In this document: positions 33,427 to 42,513 of the stretch, in pieces
How the letters are laid out: the number at the start of each line of letters is the position of its first letter
How positions within the stretch are numbered: position 1 is the first letter of the stretch
Assembly: GCF_965200585.1 (NCBI RefSeq)
Contig: NZ_OZ241361.1
Reading direction: 5' to 3' (one strand)
DNA from: Bacterioplanoides sp965200585
GTDB lineage: Bacteria; Pseudomonadota; Gammaproteobacteria; Pseudomonadales; Oceanobacteraceae
DNA length: 64,000 nucleotides
Notes under the pieces: generated by a model
The model's database searches: none
The model's input: the letters and a program-made list of their open reading frames with translations, nothing else
What the model was told of the DNA's origin: nothing
Translations under genes and position numbers: made by a program

Positions 33427-34392
33427 ATGGCAGCACAACAACGTGAATTACGCGAAGAAGACGTTTTTGAAGATGTAGAAGCGCTGGCTCTGGTTGAAGA
33501 ATCAGACGATGACGCAAAATCGGACGAACGCTTTGCCGCAGATACCTCATACAAAGCACTGGACGCAACTCAGTTATATCTGAACGAAATTGGCTTCTCT
33601 CCGTTATTGTCCGCCGAAGAAGAAGTGCATTACGCACGTCTGGCTCGTAAAGGTGACGAAATGGGCCGTCGTCGCATGATCGAAAGTAACCTGCGACTGG
33701 TGGTAAAAATCTCCCGCCGTTATGTGAATCGTGGTTTATCACTGCTGGATCTGATCGAAGAAGGCAACCTGGGTCTGATTCGTGCGGTTGAAAAATTCGA
33801 TCCGGAGCGTGGTTTCCGTTTCTCAACCTACGCAACCTGGTGGATTCGTCAGACCATCGAACGTGCCATCATGAACCAGACCCGTACCATCCGTCTGCCG
33901 ATTCATGTGGTTAAAGAATTAAATGTTTACCTGCGTGCTGCCCGTGAGCTGACTCAGAAGCTGGATCACGAGCCAACCGCAGAAGAGATTGCTGAGCTGT
34001 TAGAAAAGCCGGTAGCTGACGTTAAGCGCATGCTGAAGCTGAATGAGCGTGTTACGTCAGTTGATACACCATTAGGCCCAAGCTCTGATAAGTCTGTACT
34101 GGACACCATTGCTGATGACCGTGTTTCTGATCCGAGTGAAGAACTGCAGAACCAGGACATTCACGCCAACTTAGGTCAGTGGATTGAAGAGCTGCCTGAA
34201 AAGCAACGTGAAGTCTTATCCCGCCGCTTTGGTCTGCGTGGCTACGAAACCAGCACGCTGGAAGATGTGGGTCGTGAAATTGGCCTGACCCGTGAGCGTG
34301 TTCGCCAGATTCAGGTTGAAGCCCTGAAGCGCCTGCGCGAGATCATGGAAAAACAAGGTCTGAACGCGATGACTATCTTTGGTGAAATCTGA
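33427..34392 (+). CDS. rpoS: RNA polymerase sigma factor RpoS
   Basis: A 321-residue group-2 sigma-70 factor for stationary phase and general stress. Region 1.2 reads ALDATQLYLNEIGFSPLLSAEEE; region 2 has GRRRMIESNLRLVVKISRRY, LIEEGNLGLIRAVEKFDPERGFRFSTYATWWIRQTIERAI; region 4 ends TLEDVGREIGLTRERVRQIQVEALKRLR. The ATG at 33427 has GGCGGGAAA upstream; an in-frame ATG at 33397 is less likely. The nlpD-rpoS-fdxA-mutS-recA arrangement resembles that of Pseudomonas. Confidence 0.97.
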   Translation: MAAQQRELREEDVFEDVEALALVEESDDDAKSDERFAADTSYKALDATQLYLNEIGFSPLLSAEEEVHYARLARKGDEMGRRRMIESNLRLVVKISRRYVNRGLSLLDLIEEGNLGLIRAVEKFDPERGFRFSTYATWWIRQTIERAIMNQTRTIRLPIHVVKELNVYLRAARELTQKLDHEPTAEEIAELLEKPVADVKRMLKLNERVTSVDTPLGPSSDKSVLDTIADDRVSDPSEELQNQDIHANLGQWIEELPEKQREVLSRRFGLRGYETSTLEDVGREIGLTRERVRQIQVEALKRLREIMEKQGLNAMTIFGEI

Positions 34393-34572
34393 GTAGCAGA
34401 TAAAGCCAACCAACTGACACACGCTGGCGATAGCTTGATAACCGAATCACGAATCACAAGGTATCGGCTGAGCATGCCGGAGAGGCAAATGAACTCCCGC
34501 ATTGTGTTTGTCTAAATGGCATGTTTTTTGTTGTGAGTTGGTGTTATAGCGATAAAAGTTATAACAATAAAA

Positions 34573-34606
34573 AAAGCGGAAGCTGATAAGGCTTCCGCTT
34601 TTTTTA
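34573..34606. terminator. Bidirectional terminator between rpoS and fdxA
   Basis: AAAAAGCGGAAGC and GCTTCCGCTTTTTTT form a perfect stem with A and T runs on both sides, so it can stop the convergent rpoS and fdxA transcripts. The 180 bases before it contain no RsmZ-like GGA-loop array. Confidence 0.9.
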
Positions 34607-34655
34607 TGCTTTGAAGAAGACGCTAAGACGACATGCTACACAGCAGTCTGCTCGG

Positions 34656-34985
34656 TTAGCGTTCCAGGTGTTCCAGCTTGTCGGGTACACCGTCCCATTC
34701 TTCAGCATCTGGTAACGGATCTTTTTGTTCGGTGATGTTGTTATCTGCCCATTCTTCCGCCAGCTCTGCGTTCAGCTCAATATACTGCTCCTGACCGGCC
34801 GGTACTTCGTCTTCTGAGAAAATCGCCTGAGCCGGGCATTCAGGCTCACACAAGGCACAATCAATACATTCATCCGGATGAATGACCAGAAAGTTCGGGC
34901 CTTCGTAGAAGCAATCAACCGGGCACACCTCAACACAGTCGGTGTACTTACATTTCACACAGTTATCAGTCACCACAAATGCCAT
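34656..34985 (-). CDS. fdxA: 7Fe ferredoxin FdxA
   Basis: A 109-residue ferredoxin with one [3Fe-4S] and one [4Fe-4S] cluster, as in Azotobacter FdI: TDNCVKCKYTDCVEVCPVDCFYEG, then CIDCALCEPECPAQAI. The C-terminal tail of about 50 residues is typical of the FdxA type. It serves as a low-potential electron carrier; its partner is unknown. It lies downstream of mutS on the same strand, separated by about 240 bases. Confidence 0.95.
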   Translation of the reverse strand: MAFVVTDNCVKCKYTDCVEVCPVDCFYEGPNFLVIHPDECIDCALCEPECPAQAIFSEDEVPAGQEQYIELNAELAEEWADNNITEQKDPLPDAEEWDGVPDKLEHLER

Positions 34986-35127
34986 GCGGTAATCTCCTAG
35001 TTATCATCAGCTAATTCGGTTTGCTGTCTTCATCCTATAGTGAATTATCTTATATAAGGTGAGCAGCGTATTTTTAGTAATTAAACGGCAATTCTAGGTA
35101 GCCCTTGCCCGGGCCGCAAGCGTCCGA

Positions 35128-35161
35128 CCAGACCAATGGGTTATAGTTTCCATTAGTCTGG
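35128..35161. terminator. Inverted repeat between mutS and fdxA
   Basis: CCAGACCAATGG (35128-35139) and CCATTAGTCTGG (35150-35161) form a 12-base stem with one G-T pair. No T run follows on the minus strand, so it may be a mutS 3' hairpin without intrinsic terminator strength. Confidence 0.45.
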
Positions 35162-35223
35162 TTCTAAAAAGGCCATCTTATATAAGTGGCTTTTATAAGG
35201 AGGCGGGCGAATATGGCTGCTTC

Positions 35224-37884
35224 TCAGAGCAACTCTTTGAGTTGATACAAACTCTCCAGCGCTTGTCGTGGCGTCATATTATCCAGATCCAGCGTGCCGA
35301 GTTTCTCTTCCACAACCGATGGCATCACAGAGAACATATCACCTTGCTGGGGCTGATGTTGGGGCTGGGGTTGATGTTGGATGTCGGTTTGTGATTGGTT
35401 TTGAGGTTGAGCAGGCTGTTCTGCAGCGGCCTGAGCGCTGGCGGCCGGTTCTTGTGACGCAGGTTGTGCCTGAGTCGGCGCCTGCTGCTCCAGTTGTTGT
35501 AGTTGTGCTTTGGCCTGGCTGATGACATTGGTCGGTACACCGGCTAACTGCGCTACTTGTAAGCCATAACTCTGGTTGGCAGGCCCCTGTTCAACCGAAT
35601 GCAGGAAGATAATTTTATCGTCGTGCTCGGTCGCTTTCAGGTGGACATTGCAGGCATTGTCATGCTGTTCGGGCAGCGCGGTCATTTCAAAGTAGTGAGT
35701 GGCGAACAAGGTAAACGCATTAATAGAATCGGCCAGGTGGGCTGCACTGGCCCAGGCCAGAGATAAGCCATCAAAGGTGCTGGTGCCACGACCGACCTCA
35801 TCCATCAGCACCAGGCTGTTTTCGCTGGCGTTATGAAGGATGTTGGCGGTTTCGGTCATTTCCACCATAAAGGTTGAACGGCCACCGGCAACATCATCGG
35901 CGCTGCCCATGCGGGTAAAGATACGATCAATCGGCCCCAAAGTGACAGCTTCCGCTGGAACATAGCTGCCAACATAGGCCAACAGAGTGATTACTGCCAC
36001 CTGACGCATATAGGTCGATTTACCGCCCATGTTGGGGCCGGTAATAATCTGCATCCGCTGTTGCTGATCCAGCTGGGTATCGTTGGCGACAAACGGATCG
36101 GTAATCAGGTTTTCCACCACCGGATGGCGGCCTTGCTGAATATGTAAGACCGATTCATCGACCAGTTGTGGTTGTACAAAACGTAAGGTTTCCGCCCGTT
36201 CGGCTAAGTTAGTGAGCACGTCGAGTTCGGATAAGGCCGCGGCACTGACCTGCAAATTAATGAGGTCTTCGCCTAACTCGCGAACCAGAGTTTCGTACAG
36301 CATTTTTTCCCGGCTTAATGCGCGGCTTTTGGCACTCAGCGCTTTGTCTTCAAACTCTTTTAATTCGGGAGTGATAAAACGTTCAGCATTTTTCAGTGTC
36401 TGGCGACGAATGTACTCGGTAGGCGCCTGATCCGACTGAGCTTTGCTGATTTCAATGTAGTAACCATGCACCCGGTTGTAGCCGACTTTTAGGGTGTTCA
36501 GGCCGGTGCGCTGTTTTTCCCGCTCTTCCAGTTTGACCAGAAAGTCTCCGGCGTTTTCACTCAGGCCACGCAGCTCATCCAGCTCGGCATCGTAACCTTC
36601 GGCAATCACACCGCCATCACGAATCACCACCGGCGGATTTTCAATAATGGCTTGGGTTAAACGCTCAACCCACTGCGGAAACTCCTGCGCCCGCTCGTGT
36701 AACGCCACTGCCAGTGGTGTATCCAGGTCACGCAATTGTTGGCGAATCTCAGGTAATACGGTGTACGCATCCCGCAGACGTGCCAGGTCCCGAGGCCGGG
36801 CAGAGCCCAGTGCTACACGGGATAAAATCCGTTCGATGTCGCCTACTTGTTTCAGCGCTTTGTTGATGCCTTCCCAGGCGTAACCATCAATCAGCTGGCG
36901 AATAAAGCCCTGACGTTGTTGCAGTTGTTGCTGATCCCGAATTGGCCGGTTGAGCCAGCGTTTTAACAAACGGCTGCCCATGGCGGTGGCGGTTTTATCC
37001 ATAATCCAGGTCAGGGTGTACTGATCATCACCTTTCTGGTTGATGTCGATTTCCAGATTACGGCGCGATGCCGGATCAATCACAATGGCGTCGTCTGGCT
37101 GTTCTACCGTGAGTGTACGAATATGAGGCAGGCTGTTGCGCTGGGTGTCCTGAGCGTAATGTAATAAAGCACCGGCAGCTCGAATGGCTACTGGCATGGC
37201 TTCACAGCCAAAGCCACGCAAATCACGGGTTTTTAATTGTTGTGTCAGCAGTCGCAGCGCGGTGTCTGATTCAAAATGCCAGGGTGCCATGCGCTTAAAG
37301 CCCATACGTTCGCTGATCATTTCCGGATAAGCATTCTCTTCATTGACCAATAATTCCGCCGGACGCAGGCGCTCAACTTCAGCCAGCAAGGCTTCTTCGC
37401 CATCGACTTCTAATACCGAAAACCGCCCTGAGCTGATTTCCAATACTGCCAGACCATGGCGTTGCTGATTTGAGCACAAGGCAACCAGCAGGTTGTCACT
37501 GCGTTCATCTAATAACGCTTCATCGGTTAGTGTGCCGGGTGTTAATACCCGAACCACTTTGCGCTCTACCGGCCCTTTGCTGGTCGCCGGGTCACCGATT
37601 TGTTCTGCAATGGCGACCGATACGCCCTGCTTGACCAGTTTGGCCACATAGTTCTCAGCGGCATGAAACGGTACACCGGCCATGGGAATCGGCTGACCAT
37701 CACCGCTTTTGCCACGAGCGGTTAAGGTGATGTCGAGCAGTTGCGCTGCTTTTTTGGCATCGTCGTAAAACAGCTCATAAAAGTCACCCATGCGATAGAA
37801 CAGAATGGTGTCTGGAAAGTCGGCCTTAATACGCAGGTATTGCTGCATCATCGGAGTGTGTTTGGTGCTGGGCTGAGCTGCCAT
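35224..37884 (-). CDS. mutS: DNA mismatch repair protein MutS
   Basis: An 886-residue mismatch recognition ATPase. The N-terminal mismatch-binding loop contains FYRMGDFYELF (Phe-x-Glu). The ATPase domain has Walker A GPNMGGKST, the ALMDEVGRGTSTFDGLSLAWA signature and TLFATHYFEM. Between the ATPase domain and the conserved C-terminal helix (LDNMTPRQALESLYQLKELL) lies a ~55-residue Gln/Pro/Ala-rich linker that seems longer than usual. It is divergent from recA. Confidence 0.97.
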   Translation of the reverse strand: MAAQPSTKHTPMMQQYLRIKADFPDTILFYRMGDFYELFYDDAKKAAQLLDITLTARGKSGDGQPIPMAGVPFHAAENYVAKLVKQGVSVAIAEQIGDPATSKGPVERKVVRVLTPGTLTDEALLDERSDNLLVALCSNQQRHGLAVLEISSGRFSVLEVDGEEALLAEVERLRPAELLVNEENAYPEMISERMGFKRMAPWHFESDTALRLLTQQLKTRDLRGFGCEAMPVAIRAAGALLHYAQDTQRNSLPHIRTLTVEQPDDAIVIDPASRRNLEIDINQKGDDQYTLTWIMDKTATAMGSRLLKRWLNRPIRDQQQLQQRQGFIRQLIDGYAWEGINKALKQVGDIERILSRVALGSARPRDLARLRDAYTVLPEIRQQLRDLDTPLAVALHERAQEFPQWVERLTQAIIENPPVVIRDGGVIAEGYDAELDELRGLSENAGDFLVKLEEREKQRTGLNTLKVGYNRVHGYYIEISKAQSDQAPTEYIRRQTLKNAERFITPELKEFEDKALSAKSRALSREKMLYETLVRELGEDLINLQVSAAALSELDVLTNLAERAETLRFVQPQLVDESVLHIQQGRHPVVENLITDPFVANDTQLDQQQRMQIITGPNMGGKSTYMRQVAVITLLAYVGSYVPAEAVTLGPIDRIFTRMGSADDVAGGRSTFMVEMTETANILHNASENSLVLMDEVGRGTSTFDGLSLAWASAAHLADSINAFTLFATHYFEMTALPEQHDNACNVHLKATEHDDKIIFLHSVEQGPANQSYGLQVAQLAGVPTNVISQAKAQLQQLEQQAPTQAQPASQEPAASAQAAAEQPAQPQNQSQTDIQHQPQPQHQPQQGDMFSVMPSVVEEKLGTLDLDNMTPRQALESLYQLKELL

Positions 37885-37998
37885 GACAGGTGTCCTTAAT
37901 CACGTAGTTGAATCGTGGAAATAGTGGGTACAAATGCGAGTGAAAAATGAAAGGGGGAATTGTAAGGGAGAGGGGTGAAAAAAGCCGTTAAAAAATTC

Positions 37999-38014
37999 CT
38001 GTATATCTTTCCAG
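37999..38014. promoter_or_regulatory. LexA-like SOS box, distal, upstream of recA
   Basis: CTGTATATCTTTCCAG has the CTGT-N8-ACAG shape with one mismatch in the right half (CCAG). It lies 126 bases upstream of the recA start codon. LexA control of recA is established in relatives; binding here is inferred. Confidence 0.45.
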
Positions 38015-38064
38015 TATTTTTTACTCTGAAGGGGTTGGCGGCTAAAAAAAGCTATGGTTAAATA

Positions 38065-38080
38065 CTGGTTAAATTTACAG
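38065..38080. promoter_or_regulatory. LexA-like SOS box, proximal, upstream of recA
   Basis: CTGGTTAAATTTACAG matches CTGT-N8-ACAG with one mismatch in the left half (CTGG). It lies 60 bases upstream of recA and 66 bases from the distal site, so each site has one perfect half. Confidence 0.45.
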
Positions 38081-38139
38081 TGATCGAAACAGGTGTTTCA
38101 CCCGCCGGTCTGAATGGTTAAACATTAAAGGAATTCTTT

Positions 38140-39177
38140 ATGGACGCGAATAAGCAAAAAGCGCTTGATGCTGCACTGGGCCAGATTGAACGTCAGTTTG
38201 GTAAAGGCGCCATCATGAAGATGGGTGAACAACCACGTGAAGCGATTCCGGCGGTTTCCACGGGTTCTCTGGGGCTGGATATTGCTCTAGGCATTGGCGG
38301 TCTGCCAATGGGTCGAATTGTTGAGATTTATGGCCCGGAAAGCTCAGGTAAAACCACCATGTGTCTGTCAGCGATGGCGCAGGCGCAAAAGGCTGGTAAA
38401 ACCGTTGCCATTATTGATGCAGAACACGCGTTAGATCCACTGTATGCCGAGAAGTTGGGCATTGATCTGGATAGCCTGCTGGTATCACAGCCGGATACGG
38501 GTGAGCAGGCACTGGAAATCTGCGACAGCCTGGTTCGTTCCGGTGCGGTTGATGTGATTGTGGTGGACTCCGTCGCAGCGTTAACGCCAAAAGCTGAAAT
38601 TGAAGGCGATATGGGTGATTCCCACGTTGGCTTACAGGCACGTCTGATGTCTCAGGCGCTGCGTAAAATTACTGCCAACGTTAAAAATGCCAACTGTCTG
38701 GTGATCTTTATTAACCAGATTCGTATGAAAATTGGTGTGATGTTTGGTAGCCCGGAGACTACAACCGGTGGTAACGCCTTAAAATTCTACTCATCGGTAC
38801 GTCTGGATATTCGTCGTACCGGCTCAGTGAAGCAGGGTGATGAAATTATCGGTAACGAAACCCGGGTGAAAGTGGTGAAAAACAAAGTATCACCACCATT
38901 CCGTCAGGCAGAATTCCAGATCATGTACGGTCAGGGCATTTACCACATGGGTGAAGTGATCGACCTGGGTGTGAAATGTGAACTGGTTGAGAAATCCGGT
39001 GCCTGGTACAGCTACAAAGGCAACAAGATTGGTCAGGGTAAAGCTAACGCTTCCAAGTTCCTGGAAGAAAACCCTGAAATGGCCGCTGAGATTGAAGCTC
39101 AGATCCGTGCTCAGCTATTAACCATTACAACCGATGAATCGGCTTCAGATGATGTGGACGCAACAGAAGAAGTCTGA
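38140..39177 (+). CDS. recA: Recombinase RecA
   Basis: A 345-residue ATP-dependent strand-exchange protein and co-protease for LexA. Walker A GPESSGKTT, the LLVSQPDTGEQALEI region and loop segments (SHVGLQARLMSQALRKIT; GGNALKFYSSVRLDIRR) are all intact. The C-terminal tail is acidic (DESASDDVDATEEV). AAAGGAATTC precedes the ATG. recX overlaps its 3' end by 44 bases. Confidence 0.98.
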   Translation: MDANKQKALDAALGQIERQFGKGAIMKMGEQPREAIPAVSTGSLGLDIALGIGGLPMGRIVEIYGPESSGKTTMCLSAMAQAQKAGKTVAIIDAEHALDPLYAEKLGIDLDSLLVSQPDTGEQALEICDSLVRSGAVDVIVVDSVAALTPKAEIEGDMGDSHVGLQARLMSQALRKITANVKNANCLVIFINQIRMKIGVMFGSPETTTGGNALKFYSSVRLDIRRTGSVKQGDEIIGNETRVKVVKNKVSPPFRQAEFQIMYGQGIYHMGEVIDLGVKCELVEKSGAWYSYKGNKIGQGKANASKFLEENPEMAAEIEAQIRAQLLTITTDESASDDVDATEEV

Positions 39178-39655
39178 TTTTCTCGATGAAAATGAATTAC
39201 GTCGCGCAGCAGTCGATCTGCTGTCGCGACGTGATTATTCCCGCCTAGAATTATTCCGCAAACTGAATTCCCGCTGCGAACATCCTGATGTGCTTGAACG
39301 CGTATTAGATGATCTTCAGCAACGCCAATGGCAATCTGACCAACGCTTTGCCGAGTCTTTTATTAACTCACGCTTTTCTCGTGGACTGGGCCCTGTACGT
39401 ATCAAACAGGAGTTGCGTGAAAAAGGCATTTCGGCTGAAACCATCAGCCTGGTATTAGAGGCGTTTGAGGGAGACTGGTATGACAATGCGTTGCATACTC
39501 TGAAAAAAAAATATGACTCTCTGAAAGAAAATGATCCGAACCGAAAACAAAAGCTGTATCGTTTTATGGCCTATCGCGGTTTTACTCAGGATCATATTGC
39601 TTACGCTCTGGATGAAATAGGAAGTATTTCGGATAACGGTTCGCCTGATTTCTGA
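39134..39655 (+). CDS. recX: Regulatory protein RecX
   Basis: A helical protein of about 173 residues built of three-helix repeats (ELRRAAVDLLSRRDYSRLELFRKLNSR; FAESFINSRFSRGLGPVRIKQELREKGIS; KQKLYRFMAYRGFTQDHIAYAL). RecX limits RecA filament growth. The open frame starts inside recA at 39134; ATGs at 39149 and 39152 also lie within recA, so any start overlaps it, suggesting translational coupling. Confidence 0.92.
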   Translation: MNRLQMMWTQQKKSDFLDENELRRAAVDLLSRRDYSRLELFRKLNSRCEHPDVLERVLDDLQQRQWQSDQRFAESFINSRFSRGLGPVRIKQELREKGISAETISLVLEAFEGDWYDNALHTLKKKYDSLKENDPNRKQKLYRFMAYRGFTQDHIAYALDEIGSISDNGSPDF

Positions 39656-39837
39656 CGTATTTATTTTTTGTCGCTTATTTCCACTCTTTGTAACAGCATT
39701 TGCGGTTTTCAGCTGACATTTGTTGCTCTGTCGTCTCTGTCTATTGACATAAAACGCACCGGAAAAGACACTCATATCAATAATATAAATACTCTATCTG
39801 TATTCTTATAACGATATATAAGCTGATTTACCGGGAC

Positions 39838-40875
39838 GTGATAATAAATAATCAAAAATCCATGTTGAGACAGGATATCAACTCAACAGCTCAGGTTGAT
39901 GTAGCCATTATTCAGCATTTGCTGGAATTCTGCGAGAGTCGGGGCATCAATACGACACCTGTATGGCAATTACTTAAATTAAATCCTGCTCAGCCATTAC
40001 CGAGCTGGGTCGTTGCGTCACGTTTGTCCGATGTGTATCTGTTTCTGCAACAGCAAGGGATCGAGTACTCACAGATGTTGGCTGCCGGTGAGTATATTGC
40101 AAAGCAGGATTTATCAATCATGCGTATATTGCGCTACGGTGATTGTCTGGAAAATGTTTTACCCCTGTGCTGCCGCTTTTCACATTTTGTTGTGGGGCGC
40201 GTGACATTTGATATTGTTACCGGCCAGGATGAGGTTCGATTAAACCTGATATCTGCAGTTTCTGAAAATACATTTCATTATGCTGCGTTACTGGTTATTT
40301 CCGGTTTGTATTTTGTTTGCCGGGATGTGTTGGATGAAACCGGAACTCCAGGGAAATTAACCTTATATGTGCCGCAAAATATTCATCACGATATCGACTT
40401 CAGTATATTTCCCGGAATGAAGGTGCTGTGTGCTGACAGTTTTTCGTTAGGAATTTCAGGTACAGACTGGCAACGTAATAATCCTTTTCAGCAAGCTGAA
40501 TCTTATCGTTATGAATTGCGCCAGCTGGAAAAAGGGCATCATAAATTCAATGAATATCTGGCGATTTATGGTGAGCTAAAATCCGTATTGCAAACGTATT
40601 TGCCAGACCGGCAACTGACTCAGGAATATGTGGCAGAGCGCCTGGGTATCAGTGTGCGTAATTTACAACGCCGTCTAAAAGCGCTGGGCACCAATTATCA
40701 GAATTTACTCGATGAAACACGCCATTCGCTGTCGTTATTGCTTCTGCAGCATGAAGAAATCCCTTTGTATGAAGTTGCTTATAAGGTCGGCTATAACGAG
40801 CCCAGCGCTTTTTATAAGGCATTTAAGCGCTGGACTGGTATGACCCCCGGCGATTATCGCTTAGCGAATCAATAA
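39838..40875 (+). CDS. AraC family transcriptional regulator
   Basis: A 345-residue regulator. The N-terminal ~200 residues resemble the Arabinose_bd/OruR-type sensor domain (PF12625). The C-terminal ~100 residues hold two AraC helix-turn-helix motifs (YVAERLGISVRNLQRRLKALGTNYQNLLDETRH; EVAYKVGYNEPSAFYKAFKRWTGMTPGDYR). The start is a GTG or the ATG at 39862; neither has a clear ribosome-binding site. It is preceded by AT-rich sequence and stands alone, so the target is not evident. Confidence 0.88.
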   Translation: MIINNQKSMLRQDINSTAQVDVAIIQHLLEFCESRGINTTPVWQLLKLNPAQPLPSWVVASRLSDVYLFLQQQGIEYSQMLAAGEYIAKQDLSIMRILRYGDCLENVLPLCCRFSHFVVGRVTFDIVTGQDEVRLNLISAVSENTFHYAALLVISGLYFVCRDVLDETGTPGKLTLYVPQNIHHDIDFSIFPGMKVLCADSFSLGISGTDWQRNNPFQQAESYRYELRQLEKGHHKFNEYLAIYGELKSVLQTYLPDRQLTQEYVAERLGISVRNLQRRLKALGTNYQNLLDETRHSLSLLLLQHEEIPLYEVAYKVGYNEPSAFYKAFKRWTGMTPGDYRLANQ

Positions 40876-40897
40876 TCGGTTAATGGTGTTTAACCCA

Positions 40898-42193
40898 TTA
40901 ATGCAGTTTAAGACGTGGCCGGATCACTTTATTGATGTGGCCTACTAAGGTGAGCAACAGCGTATGCCAATAACCGTGTAGTGCAATCTGATGCAGGCGA
41001 TACAGGGAAACATACACCAGTCGCGCTAAGCGGCCCTCAATCATCATAGAGCCCTGAGTCAGATTGCCCATTAAACTGCCAACGGTGCTGTAACGACTCA
41101 GCGACACCAGTGAGCCTTTATCTTTATACACAAACTCCGGCATTGGCTGATTTTTATGGCGGGCTTTTAAGGCCTTAAATAAATGTGATGCCTGTTGATG
41201 CGCTGCCTGTGCGCGTGGTGGCACTGGTGTTCCGTCGTCCTGCAACATACAGGCGCAATCACCTAAGGCAAAAATGTTGTCATCTTCTGTCTGCAAATGC
41301 CGGTTCACCACAATCTGATTCACCCGGTTTGTTTCTAACCCCAGTGTTTTCATAAACTCAGGCGCTTTGACACCGGCTGCCCAGACTTTTAATTTGGCTT
41401 TGATCGGGCCCTGATCTTTTGTTTCGAAGCCTTCTGCCGTGGCGGCAGTAATCAGTGTGTTAGTACGAACGGTAACCCCCAGATTTTCCAGCTCTTTGGT
41501 CGCTGCTGCTGAAATGCGCTGTGGCAACGCTGGCAAAATACGCTCACCGGCTTCAATCAAGGTAACTTTCAGGTTTTCCGGTTTCAGATTCTTTAAGCCG
41601 TAACTCACCAGCTCTTCGGCGGTATTGTATAACTCAGCCGATAGCTCAACGCCGGTAGCGCCTGCGCCAACAATGGCAATATCCAGATCACGAATTTGAT
41701 CATTATCGCCCGTTCTGGCATTGGCTCTGAGAAATTCATTCAACAGGGTCTGGTGGAATTTATCTGCCTGGCGGCGACTATCGAGAAATACACAGTGCTC
41801 TTTGGCACCCTGAGTACCAAAGTCGTTTGTCACACTGCCCAGTGCGAGTACTAAAGTGTCATAGCTTACCTTGCGTTCTGCCAGAACCTCTTCACCCTGA
41901 TCATCCAGCATGGGAGCCAGAATAACCTGCTTATGGTTGCGATCCAGCCCGGCCATGCGACCCAGTTGAAAGTTAAAGCCGTGTTTTTTGCCATGAGCCC
42001 GATAGTTCAGCTCATCGATGCCCGAATCCAGGGCTCCGGTGGCGACTTCGTGTAGCAGCGGTTTCCACAAATGGGTTGAATTAGCATCAATTAACTCGAT
42101 CTGAGCCAGATGACGACGCCCGAGTGAGCGTCCGAGTTGTGTTGCCAGTTCCAGTCCACCTGCGCCGCCGCCAATAATGACGATACGTTGCAT
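40898..42193 (-). CDS. ndh: Type II NADH dehydrogenase (NDH-2)
   Basis: A 431-residue FAD enzyme of the NDH-2 family. It has an N-terminal FAD-binding GGGAGGLELA, a second Rossmann motif VGAGATGVELSAEL for NADH, and FALGDCA near the second FAD contact. A C-terminal amphipathic/hydrophobic region (residues ~385-425) would anchor it to the inner face of the membrane. It passes electrons from NADH to quinone without pumping protons. The genes upstream on the same strand (42265-43533) are of unknown function. Confidence 0.92.
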   Translation of the reverse strand: MQRIVIIGGGAGGLELATQLGRSLGRRHLAQIELIDANSTHLWKPLLHEVATGALDSGIDELNYRAHGKKHGFNFQLGRMAGLDRNHKQVILAPMLDDQGEEVLAERKVSYDTLVLALGSVTNDFGTQGAKEHCVFLDSRRQADKFHQTLLNEFLRANARTGDNDQIRDLDIAIVGAGATGVELSAELYNTAEELVSYGLKNLKPENLKVTLIEAGERILPALPQRISAAATKELENLGVTVRTNTLITAATAEGFETKDQGPIKAKLKVWAAGVKAPEFMKTLGLETNRVNQIVVNRHLQTEDDNIFALGDCACMLQDDGTPVPPRAQAAHQQASHLFKALKARHKNQPMPEFVYKDKGSLVSLSRYSTVGSLMGNLTQGSMMIEGRLARLVYVSLYRLHQIALHGYWHTLLLTLVGHINKVIRPRLKLH

Positions 42194-42264
42194 AAGTCAA
42201 CTCCGATCATGAATGTAAAAATGAAAAACTGCATACATTATACGGATAAAGACATGGCTGGCAC

Positions 42265-42513
42265 TTATTGAGGGCGTGAGAAAGTGATTCCCCCGAGCAG
42301 GTGTAAAACACTGATCACAATAATGCACACGGCGACACTCTGTAATGCTAGGCGTAAACCGCCCGGCCAGTTGAGGTAGGCCTTATGCAGATGAAGAAAG
42401 CGGATATGAGCAAAGGGGCCGAGTGCCAGTCTGAGCATCAGCAAGGTGGCGCTCAGTACCAGCAGAACCAGTAATAAAGGTGTAGCAATATCCGCCGCAA
42501 AGGGAAGGGTCAT
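42265..42513 (-). CDS. Small membrane protein, unknown function
   Basis: An 82-residue protein with two probable membrane helices (residues ~8-30 and ~54-76) separated by a basic, His-rich loop (FAHIRFLHLHKAYLNW). Its ATG directly abuts the stop codon of the upstream TPR-like gene, so the two are translationally coupled. I do not recognise a family. The layout suggests it acts together with the exported upstream protein, but no role can be assigned. Confidence 0.7.
   Translation of the reverse strand: MTLPFAADIATPLLLVLLVLSATLLMLRLALGPFAHIRFLHLHKAYLNWPGGLRLALQSVAVCIIVISVLHLLGGITFSRPQ

Noticed and set aside
34393..34655. Possible RsmZ-type small RNA between rpoS and fdxA, as in Pseudomonas
   Set aside because: Neither strand shows an array of GGA-loop hairpins; only a bidirectional terminator is clear.
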